From Streptomyces sp. WZ.A104 (lineage in GTDB: Bacteria > Actinomycetota > Actinomycetes > Streptomycetales > Streptomycetaceae): a DNA stretch of 64,000 nt. Below the pieces are notes generated by a model that saw only the letters and a program-made list of their open reading frames with translations, had not been told where the DNA came from and did not search any database. A program made the position numbers and the translations under genes. The DNA lies in assembly GCF_002382885.1 (NCBI RefSeq), contig NZ_NWVL01000045.1, forward strand, positions 1 through 64,000, in the 5' to 3' direction. Below are positions 1 to 7,140 of this stretch, piece after piece (positions within the stretch are counted from its first letter, which is position 1; every line of letters begins with the position of its first letter).

Positions 1-112
1 CCGAGCACGTCCGTCAATCAGATCTCGATGAAGCGAAGGAGTCTCATGCACGTCCAAATGCTCACGAGTCACGGCCCCCGAGTCGAGCGGATCACCAAGT
101 TGGTGCAGTTAA

Positions 113-1519
113 CAGACCAACAACACCATCTGCCTGGACACCGGTGTGGTCTTCGGCGGGAAGATGACCGCGCTGCGCTGGCCGGAACGTGAACTGGTCG
201 ACGTACCGGCCGAGAAGGTCTGGTACGAGCCCGTCAAGCCACTGGTGACCGAGGCGCCCGGGGGCCGGGAGGGCAGGCCGCTGGATCTCGGCGACGTACA
301 GGGCCGCCGGATCGTGGAGACCCGGCACATGGGCCGCGTCGCCGTGCGCGAGGAGAACGCGGCCGCCGCGCTCGAAGTCATGAGCCGGTTCGCCGTCGAC
401 CCGCAGCTGCTCCCCTACCTCCCGCCCACCATGGCCCCCACCGCCACCTCGCGTGAGGACGGCTTCCTGGAGCACCCGGCCGAGGCGTTCGCGCAGTACG
501 CCAAGGACGGCGTCGGCCGGGTCGTGTGCGAGGAGAAGCACATGGGGTCCCGGGCCGTGGCCCTGGTCTGCAAGGACGCGGCGGCCGCGACCGCACGGTT
601 CGGGACGGAAGGCCCCACCGGAGCGCTCTACACCCGCACCGGCCGGCCGTTCCTCGACGACACCGCGCTCACCGAAAGCGTCCTGGGCCGTTTGCGCACA
701 GCGCTCACCGCCGCCGGGCTCTGGGAGGAGTGGGACACCGACTGGGTGCTCCTGGACGGCGAGCTGATGCCGTGGTCGCTGAAGGCCCAGGGCCTTCTGC
801 GCTCGCAGTACGCCGCCGTCGGCGCCGCGTCCGGTGCGGTCCTCCCGCCCGCGGTCGCCGCCCTGGAGCAGGCGGCCGCCCGGGGCGTCGAGGTGGCGGG
901 CCTCGCCGGACAGCAGCGCGCCCGCGCCCGGGACGCGGCCGCGTTCACCGAGGCGTACCGGCGCTACTGCTGGCCCACCGAGGGCCTGGACGGGGTGCGT
1001 CTGGCCCCGTTCCAGATCCTCGCCGTCCAGGGCCGCTCCCTGGCCGCCGTGCCGCACGACGAGCAGCTCGCCTGGCTGGACCGGCTGGTCGAGCACGACC
1101 CGACCGGGCTGCTCCAGGTCACCCGGCGGCTCGTCGTCGACACGGGGGACGAGGCCTCCGTGCGCGCGGGCGTCGACTGGTGGCTGGAGATGACCGGGCG
1201 CGGCGGCGAGGGCATGGTCGTCAAGCCGCTGGCCGCGCTCGTCCGCGACGGCAAGGGCCGTCTCGTCCAGCCGGGCATCAAGGTGCGCGGCCGGGAGTAT
1301 CTCCGCATCATCTACGGCCCCGAGTACACCCGCCCGGAGAATCTGGAGCGGCTGCGCTCCCGGTTCCTCGGCCACAAGCGTTCGCTGGCGCTGCGGGAGT
1401 ACGCCCTCGGCCTGGAGGCGCTGGACCGGCTGGCGGACGGCGAGCCGCTGTGGCGGGTCCACGAGGCGGTGTTCGCCGTCCTGGCCCTGGAATCGGAGCC
1501 GGTGGACCCCCGGCTCTGA
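113..1519 (+). pseudogene. 5'-truncated polynucleotide kinase-phosphatase (ligase part remains)
   Basis: The reading frame resembles the bacterial Pnkp RNA-repair enzyme from the end of its phosphatase module through the C-terminal nucleotidyltransferase (ligase) domain. The text beginning NNTICLDTG at 119 is typical of the Pnkp phosphatase end. The ligase nucleotidyl-lysine motif KHMGSRA has its Lys at residue 131 when counted from the GTG at 146. Full bacterial Pnkp is about 850 residues, with kinase, phosphatase and ligase; here only about 457 residues survive. An in-frame TAA at 110-112 cuts the frame, and the sequence before it does not resemble Pnkp in any frame, so a rearrangement has removed the 5' half. 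The Pnkp partner gene hen1 is not visible in the window. No good ribosome binding site precedes the GTG at 146, so expression is doubtful, although the ligase frame itself is intact. Confidence 0.7.
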
Positions 1520-1595
1520 CCTCCGGTTGCCGGTCCCGGCCAACCCGTGGGCGATTCGCGGGGTGAACGGTGCTCCGCCCGGTGAGGATGAAGGC

Positions 1596-2852
1596 ATGGG
1601 ATTCCATGTCGACTCCGAAGCCGGGCGGCTGCGCCGCGTCATACTGCACCGCCCCGATCTGGAGCTGAAACGGCTCACGCCCAGGAACAAGGACGCGCTC
1701 CTGTTCGACGACGTCCTGTGGGTGCGCCGCGCGCGGGAGGAGCACGACGGGTTCGCGGACGTCCTGCGCGACCGGGGCGTCGCGGTGCACTTCTTCGGCG
1801 ATCTGCTGCGCGAGTCGCTCGACATCCCGGTCGCCCGGCGGCTCGTGCTGGACCGGGTCTTCGACGAGAAGGAGTACGGCCCGCTCGCCACCGAGCATCT
1901 GCGGGCGGCCTTCGAGGAGTTGTCCTCGGCGGAGCTCGCGGAGGCGTTGGTCGGCGGGATGACCAAGCGGGAGTATCTGGAGCGGCACAGTGAACCGACC
2001 TCGGTCCGCTTCCATGTCATGGACCTGGACGACTTCCTGCTGGGCCCGCTGCCCAACCACCTCTTCACCCGCGACACCTCCGCCTGGATCTACGACGGGG
2101 TCTCCATCAACGCGATGCGCTGGCCCGCCCGGCAGCGCGAGACCGTCCACTTCGAGGCGATCTACCGTCACCACCCGCTGTTCACCGGCCCGGAGGCCGG
2201 GGTCTTCCACCACTGGTCGGAAGGGCAGGACGACTACCCCTCCACCATCGAGGGCGGTGACGTCCTGGTCATCGGGCAGGGGGCGGTGCTGATCGGGATG
2301 AGCGAGCGCACCACCCCGCAGGCGGTGGAGATGCTGGCCCGGGGGCTGTTCGACGCCGGTTCCGCGCGCACGATCGTGGCGCTCGACATGCCGAAGACCC
2401 GGGCGTTCATGCACCTGGACACGGTGATGACGATGGTCGACGGCGATACGTTCACCCAGTACGCCGGTCTCGGGATGCTCCGCTCGTACACCATCGAGCC
2501 CGGCAGCGGACCCCGCGAGCTGAAGGTCACCGACCATCCGCCCGAGCACATGCACCAGGCCATCGCCGCCGCCCTCGGGCTCGACTCCATCCGGGTGCTC
2601 ACCGCCACCCAGGACGTGCACGCGGCGGAGCGCGAGCAGTGGGACGACGGCTGCAACGTCCTCGCGGTCGAGCCGGGCGTCGTGGTCGCGTACGAGCGCA
2701 ACGCCACCACCAACACCTATCTGCGCAAGCAGGGCATCGAGGTCATCGAGATCCGGGGGAGCGAGCTGGGCCGGGGCAGGGGCGGGCCGCGCTGTATGAG
2801 CTGCCCGGTGGTGCGGGACCCCGTCGGGGGGCCCGCTCAGGGGACTGTGTAG
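1596..2852 (+). CDS. arcA: arginine deiminase
   Basis: Hydrolyses L-arginine to citrulline and ammonia, the first step of the arginine deiminase pathway, in the cytoplasm. The 418-residue length is normal for the family. The guanidino-modifying-enzyme fold is marked by EGGDVLVIG in the middle, the catalytic His in MHLDTVM (His273) and the C-terminal nucleophile in GGPRCMSCP (Cys400). The ATG at 1596 is chosen because GGTGAGGATGAAGG lies just upstream; an in-frame extension to 1527 has no such site. The ornithine carbamoyltransferase gene follows 130 bases later, as in arc operons. The final codons fall inside a short tandem repeat (2831-2897), so the C-terminal tail is repeat-derived. Confidence 0.95.
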   Translation: MGFHVDSEAGRLRRVILHRPDLELKRLTPRNKDALLFDDVLWVRRAREEHDGFADVLRDRGVAVHFFGDLLRESLDIPVARRLVLDRVFDEKEYGPLATEHLRAAFEELSSAELAEALVGGMTKREYLERHSEPTSVRFHVMDLDDFLLGPLPNHLFTRDTSAWIYDGVSINAMRWPARQRETVHFEAIYRHHPLFTGPEAGVFHHWSEGQDDYPSTIEGGDVLVIGQGAVLIGMSERTTPQAVEMLARGLFDAGSARTIVALDMPKTRAFMHLDTVMTMVDGDTFTQYAGLGMLRSYTIEPGSGPRELKVTDHPPEHMHQAIAAALGLDSIRVLTATQDVHAAEREQWDDGCNVLAVEPGVVVAYERNATTNTYLRKQGIEVIEIRGSELGRGRGGPRCMSCPVVRDPVGGPAQGTV

Positions 2853-2897
2853 GCGCCCGCACAGGGGACTGGGCGCAGCCGCTCGCACAAGGGGCTG
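2831..2897 (+). repeat. three imperfect 17-nt direct repeats at the 3' end of arcA
   Basis: GCCCGCTCAGGGGACTG (2831), GCCCGCACAGGGGACTG (2855) and GCTCGCACAAGGGGCTG (2881) recur at 24-26 base intervals. The first copy encodes the last residues of ArcA and the other two lie in the arcA-arcB spacer. Confidence 0.7.
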
Positions 2898-2982
2898 AAT
2901 AGAGATGCGGGTGATCGTATAGACTTCCAGTGTTGTCTCGTTTCAGCTGTAGCCGTCAGCCGCCCGACCAGGAGCAGTCATC

Positions 2983-3987
2983 ATGGCCATAGACCTCACC
3001 GGCCGCCACTTCCTCAAGGAGCTGGACTTCACCTCCGAGGAGTTCCTCGGCCTGGTCTCGCTGGCCGCCGAGCTCAAGGCCGCCAAGAAGGCCGGGGCCG
3101 AGGTCCAGCGGCTGCGCGGGAAGAACATCGCGCTGATCTTCGAGAAGACGTCGACCCGTACACGCTGCGCGTTCGAGGTGGCCGCTGCCGACCAGGGCGC
3201 CTCCACCACCTGCCTCGACCCCGCCGGCTCGCAGATGGGCCACAAGGAGTCCGTGAAGGACACCGCCCGGGTGCTCGGCCGGATGTTCGACGGGATCGAG
3301 TACCGAGGTGACAGTCAGCGGGTCGTCGAGGAGCTGGCCGAGTACGGCGGGGTCCCGGTCTTCAACGGGCTCACCGACGACTGGCACCCCACCCAGATGC
3401 TCGGCGACGTCCTCACGATGACCGAGCACAGTGACCGGCCCGTCGCGGAGATGACCCTCGCCTACCTCGGCGACGCCCGGTTCAACATGGGCAACTCCTA
3501 CCTGGTCACCGGTGCCCTGCTCGGCCTGGACCTGCGGATCGTGGCCCCCGAGGAGTATTGGCCGGACGCGTCCGTCGTGGCGCGGGCCCGCGAGCTCGCC
3601 GAGGCCAGTGGCGCGACGATCACCCTCACCGACGATGTCGCCCAGGGCGTGCGGGGCGCCGACTTCGTCGCCACCGACGTCTGGGTCTCGATGGGGGAGC
3701 CCAAGGAGGCGTGGGCCGAGCGCATCGCCGCGCTCGCGCCGTACGCCGTGACGATGGACGTCCTGCGCGCCACCGGCAACCCCGACGTGAAGTTCCTGCA
3801 CTGCCTGCCCGCCTTCCACGATCTCGGCACCCAGGTCGGCCGGGACATCCACGCCGCGTACGGGCTGACCGAGCTGGAGGTCAGCGACGAGGTCTTCGAG
3901 TCCGCGCACTCGGTCGTCTTCGACGAGGCGGAGAACCGGATGCACACGATCAAGGCGGTCCTGGTGGCGACGCTGGCCGGGAAGTAG
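2983..3987 (+). CDS. arcB: ornithine carbamoyltransferase (catabolic type by context)
   Basis: Interconverts citrulline plus phosphate with ornithine plus carbamoyl phosphate. Both diagnostic motifs are intact: the carbamoyl-phosphate loop STRTR (residues 57-61) and the ornithine/catalytic loop HCLP (273-276). Length 334 residues is typical. The ATG at 2983 has GGAG nine bases upstream. Its place after arcA and before a permease argues for the catabolic role, but sequence alone does not separate catabolic ArcB from anabolic ArgF. No carbamate kinase gene (arcC) is in the window, so the carbamoyl phosphate is either used elsewhere or processed by an unlinked kinase. Confidence 0.93.
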   Translation: MAIDLTGRHFLKELDFTSEEFLGLVSLAAELKAAKKAGAEVQRLRGKNIALIFEKTSTRTRCAFEVAAADQGASTTCLDPAGSQMGHKESVKDTARVLGRMFDGIEYRGDSQRVVEELAEYGGVPVFNGLTDDWHPTQMLGDVLTMTEHSDRPVAEMTLAYLGDARFNMGNSYLVTGALLGLDLRIVAPEEYWPDASVVARARELAEASGATITLTDDVAQGVRGADFVATDVWVSMGEPKEAWAERIAALAPYAVTMDVLRATGNPDVKFLHCLPAFHDLGTQVGRDIHAAYGLTELEVSDEVFESAHSVVFDEAENRMHTIKAVLVATLAGK

Positions 3988-4214
3988 CCCGCGCGGGCGT
4001 GGATACGGGTACGGGGTAGGCGTTCGCATGCTCATACACCCGATTGGGTGAACATGTGCGGCGGTGGTTACGATGTCGCCTCTGGTGGGGTTCGGGCTCG
4101 CACGCCCGGACCCCCTTCCCATGTGCGGACCGGGCCCAGGGCTCTCGTACGCGCACGGGAAACGTCCCCCCACCTCGCACCACCCCGTGCACCACCAGAG
4201 ATGAGAACGTCCGT

Positions 4215-5654
4215 ATGAGCCCCGGTCTGCGCCGCAAGAGTCCCGAACAGCTCATCGCCGAGTCCGGCGGCGATTTGGAGGGCCACGGCCTCAAGCGGAC
4301 GATGGGCCTCTTCCAGCTCGTCTGCTTCGGGGTCGGCGCCATCGTCGGCACCGGCATCTTCGTCGGGCTGTCCGACAGCGTCGCCGAGGCCGGGCCCGCC
4401 GTCGTGATCTCGTTCGTCCTCGCCGCGATCACCTGCATCTTCACCGCCCTCTCCTTCGCGGAGCTGGGCAGCGCGATCCCGGTCTCCGGAAGCTCGTACT
4501 CCTTCGCTTACGCGGCGCTCGGCGAGCGCACCGCCTTCCTTGTCGGCTGGTGCCTCCTGCTGGAGTACGGCGTCTCGGTCTCGGCCGTGGCGGTGGGCTG
4601 GAGCCAGTACGTCAACGAGCTGCTGAACAGCATCGTCGGCTGGGAACTGCCCGCGGCCCTGTCCTCCGGGCCCGGCGACGGCGGCGCGATCAACCTCCCG
4701 GCGATCATCGTCATCGCCATGGCCGCCACCCTGCTGGTGCGCGGCATCCGGGAGAGCGCGACCGCGACCGCCGCCATGGCGGTCCTCAAGATCGGCATCC
4801 TGCTGGCGTTCTGCGCCGTGGCCTTCAGCGCGTTCAAGGACGGCAACCTCATGCCGTTCGCGGGCCACGGGCTCGGCGGGATCACCGCGGGCGCCTCGCT
4901 GGCGTTCTTCTCGTACATCGGCTTCGACGCCATCACCACCGCGGGCGAAGAGGTCAAGAACCCGCGGCGGAACATCCCGATAGCCATCCTGATCTGCATC
5001 GGCGTCGTCACCCTGCTCTACTGCGCGGTGGCGCTCTCCGCCATCGGCGCGATCGGCTCGGACGCCGTCGCCGACAAGCCCGCGGCGCTCTCGATCGTGG
5101 TCAACCAGGTCACCGGCTCCGCGATCGGCGGCGGCATCATCGCCTTCGGCGCGGTCGTCGCCATCGCCTCGGTGGTGCTTGCCGTGATGTACGGGCAGAC
5201 CCGCATCCTGATGTCGATGTCCCGCGACGGGCTGATCCCGCGCGTCTTCGAGAAGGTCTCGCCCAAGACCCACACCCCGGTCGCCAACACCTGGATCGTG
5301 GCCTGCGTCTTCGCGGTCCCCGCCGCCTTCTCCTCGCTCGATGTCGTCGTCAACCTGACGACGATCGGCACGCTCGCCACGATGGTCGCCGTCAATGTCG
5401 CGGTCGTGGTGCTGCGGCGCCGCCACCCCGAGCTGAAGCGGACCTTCCGGGTGCCGCTCTACCCGGTGAGCCCGCTGCTGGGCGTCGTGTTCTGCCTGTA
5501 TCTGATGTACGGGACCGGCTGGACGACCTGGGTCCAGTTCGCGGTCTTCCTGGCCGCCGGATCGCTGCTGTACACCGTGTACGGCCGCAAGCGCTCCCGG
5601 CTGGTCAGCTCCCCGGCGAAGGACCCGGCTGCGCCGGTATCGCCGGAAGCGTGA
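4215..5654 (+). CDS. APC-family amino-acid permease (cationic amino-acid transporter type)
   Basis: A 479-residue polytopic inner-membrane transporter with about 12 hydrophobic segments. Near the N-terminus the APC signature GVGAIVGTGIFVG forms the first unwound helix that binds the amino-acid backbone. A conserved acidic loop (GFDAITTAGEEVKNPRRNIP) is typical of the CAT/YfnA subgroup. Placement directly after arcA-arcB suggests arginine uptake or arginine/ornithine exchange, but that is inference from context. The ATG at 4215 is preferred over an upstream in-frame extension because the upstream part (4044-4214) is Arg/Pro-rich low-complexity translation. The start overlaps the stop of a five-codon ORF (4201-4218). 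The gene converges with and overlaps the 3' end of the RsbW-like gene by 50 bases. Confidence 0.88.
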   Translation: MSPGLRRKSPEQLIAESGGDLEGHGLKRTMGLFQLVCFGVGAIVGTGIFVGLSDSVAEAGPAVVISFVLAAITCIFTALSFAELGSAIPVSGSSYSFAYAALGERTAFLVGWCLLLEYGVSVSAVAVGWSQYVNELLNSIVGWELPAALSSGPGDGGAINLPAIIVIAMAATLLVRGIRESATATAAMAVLKIGILLAFCAVAFSAFKDGNLMPFAGHGLGGITAGASLAFFSYIGFDAITTAGEEVKNPRRNIPIAILICIGVVTLLYCAVALSAIGAIGSDAVADKPAALSIVVNQVTGSAIGGGIIAFGAVVAIASVVLAVMYGQTRILMSMSRDGLIPRVFEKVSPKTHTPVANTWIVACVFAVPAAFSSLDVVVNLTTIGTLATMVAVNVAVVVLRRRHPELKRTFRVPLYPVSPLLGVVFCLYLMYGTGWTTWVQFAVFLAAGSLLYTVYGRKRSRLVSSPAKDPAAPVSPEA

Positions 5655-6090
5655 ACCACACGGCCTTGCCGTGCTCCGTGGTGCGGTGACCGCAGGCGGA
5701 GCTGAGGGTCCGGATCAGCAGCAGGCCGCGGCCGTGCTCCTGCCAGGGATCGACCTCGTACCCGGGTCCAGGGCGGGAGAGATCGCCCGGCGGAGCGGGG
5801 TCGCGGTCGTGCACCTCGACCTGGCAGCCGGTGGGCAGCAGCTCCACGACCAGCTCGATCGGTTCGCCGCCCCGCGTGTGCTCGACCGCGTTGGCCACCA
5901 GCTCGGCGGTCAGCAGTTCGGCGGTGTCGCAGTCGGCCGGGGCGTCGATGTCGGACAGCGCCGTGCGGACGAGAGCGCGGGCGATCGGCACGGCTGCCGT
6001 GGAGTGCGGCAGGGCGATACGCCAGGAGGCGGGGACGGGGACATCGGGCGGCACGGCAGGGTTCCGTTCGGGGCGACTTCTCGGGTTCAC
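5605..6090 (-). CDS. RsbW-like ATP-binding protein (anti-sigma/serine kinase family)
   Basis: A 161-residue single-domain GHKL ATPase. The N-box ELVANAVEHTRG and the G-boxes around HGRGLLLIRTL are clear; these bind ATP-Mg in RsbW/SpoIIAB-type protein kinases. Streptomyces genomes hold dozens of such stand-alone proteins that phosphorylate anti-sigma-factor antagonists, and the partner of this one cannot be told. The GTG at 6090 is chosen because GAGAA precedes it and the upstream in-frame residues look non-coding. It is divergent from the enoyl-CoA hydratase gene, and the shared 220-base spacer carries a palindrome at 6218-6233. Confidence 0.85.
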   Translation of the reverse strand: MNPRSRPERNPAVPPDVPVPASWRIALPHSTAAVPIARALVRTALSDIDAPADCDTAELLTAELVANAVEHTRGGEPIELVVELLPTGCQVEVHDRDPAPPGDLSRPGPGYEVDPWQEHGRGLLLIRTLSSACGHRTTEHGKAVWFTLPAIPAQPGPSPGS

Positions 6091-6217
6091 GTAGTTCTCG
6101 TGTCGAGACTTCCTGGTTTCAACCTTACGAACCGCTCCGGCGCAGCCATAGGGGCGGTCGGCCGGAGCAAAGGGGGACTTTCGCCACAACGGTCTCACGG
6201 ATGCTGTATTGCGACCT

Positions 6218-6233
6218 CGTGACGGAGGTCACG
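6218..6233. promoter_or_regulatory. palindromic operator candidate CGTGAC-N4-GTCACG
   Basis: A perfect 6+6 inverted repeat with spacer GGAG lies about 78 bases before the enoyl-CoA hydratase ATG. A related TGAC-GGTA-GTCA element sits at 12245-12259, in front of the other divergent operons of the same catabolic island. This suggests a shared regulator, perhaps the PaaX-type protein encoded between them. Confidence 0.45.
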
Positions 6234-6310
6234 TACGAGTGATAACTTCGGAGGCGGAACGCGACCCGTGCACGACCGGCAGCCGCTCGATCGCTGAAGG
6301 GGACCCCTCC

Positions 6311-7138
6311 ATGAGCCCGTTTCCCAGCTCGGCCCCGAACGCCGAGGAGTGGCGTCACCTCCGGCTGACCCGGGACGACGGTGTGGCCACCGTCACATTC
6401 GCCCGCCCCGAGAAACTCAACGCGCTCACCTTCGGCGCGTACGCGGATCTGCGCGACCTCCTCGCCGAACTCTCCCGGGAACGCTCGGTGCGCGCCCTCG
6501 TCCTCGCGGGCGAGGGGCGTGGCTTCTGCTCCGGCGGGGACGTCGACGAGATCATCGGCGCCACCCTGACGATGGACGCGGCGCAGCTCCTGGACTTCAA
6601 CCGGATGACCGGGCAGGTCGTCCGGGCCCTGCGGGAGTGCCCCTTCCCGGTCATCGCCGCCGTCCACGGGGTCGCGGCGGGCGCCGGAGCCGTACTGGCG
6701 CTCGCCGCCGACTTCCGGGTGGCAGACCCGTCGGCCCGGTTCGCCTTCCTGTTCACCCGGGTCGGCCTCTCCGGCGGCGACATGGGCGCGGCCTATCTGC
6801 TGCCCCGGGTCGTCGGCCTCGGCCACGCGACCCGGCTGCTGATGCTCGGCGACACCGTCCGCGCCCCGGAGGCGGAGCGGATCGGGCTGATCAGCGAACT
6901 GGCGGAAGAGGGGAAGGCCGACGAGCGCGCCGCCGAGCTGGCCCGCCGCCTCGCCGACGGCCCCGCCCTGGCCCTCGCCCAGACCAAGGCGCTGCTCACC
7001 GCGGAACTGGACATGCCGCTGGCCGCCTCCGTCGAGCTGGACGCCAACACCCAGGCGCTGCTGATGCACGGCGAGGACTACGCGGAATTCCACGCGGCCT
7101 TCACCGAGAAGCGGCCCCCGAAGTGGCAGGGGAAGTAG
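6311..7138 (+). CDS. enoyl-CoA hydratase/isomerase family protein
   Basis: A 275-residue crotonase-fold protein that would hydrate an enoyl-CoA intermediate. The two oxyanion-hole segments are seen in GRGFCSGGDVDE and HGVAAGAGAVLAL. The segment expected to carry a catalytic acid reads GLSGGDMGAAY, so an Asp rather than Glu occupies that area. The ATG at 6311 follows GAAGGGGA with proper spacing. The gene ends three bases before the GTG of the fused monooxygenase/reductase gene, so the two are co-transcribed. The product probably acts after the ring is de-aromatised, in a beta-oxidation-like ring-opening sequence. Confidence 0.9.
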   Translation: MSPFPSSAPNAEEWRHLRLTRDDGVATVTFARPEKLNALTFGAYADLRDLLAELSRERSVRALVLAGEGRGFCSGGDVDEIIGATLTMDAAQLLDFNRMTGQVVRALRECPFPVIAAVHGVAAGAGAVLALAADFRVADPSARFAFLFTRVGLSGGDMGAAYLLPRVVGLGHATRLLMLGDTVRAPEAERIGLISELAEEGKADERAAELARRLADGPALALAQTKALLTAELDMPLAASVELDANTQALLMHGEDYAEFHAAFTEKRPPKWQGK

Positions 7139-7140
7139 CC

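Noticed and set aside
92..2077. Very long minus-strand open frames opposite pnkp/arcA and similar long frames throughout
   Set aside because: They are antisense shadows produced by GC bias: compositions dominated by Arg/Gly/Pro/Ala, no domain, and a well supported gene lies on the other strand.
4037..4050. CACCC-N4-GGGTG palindrome upstream of the permease
   Set aside because: Five-base GC arms are common by chance in this composition and no second copy supports an operator.
5605..5654. Convergent coding overlaps (5605-5654, 21810-21841, 26574-26605) considered as possible frameshifts
   Set aside because: Both products in each pair have family-typical C-termini, so these are ordinary tail-to-tail overlaps in a compact genome.
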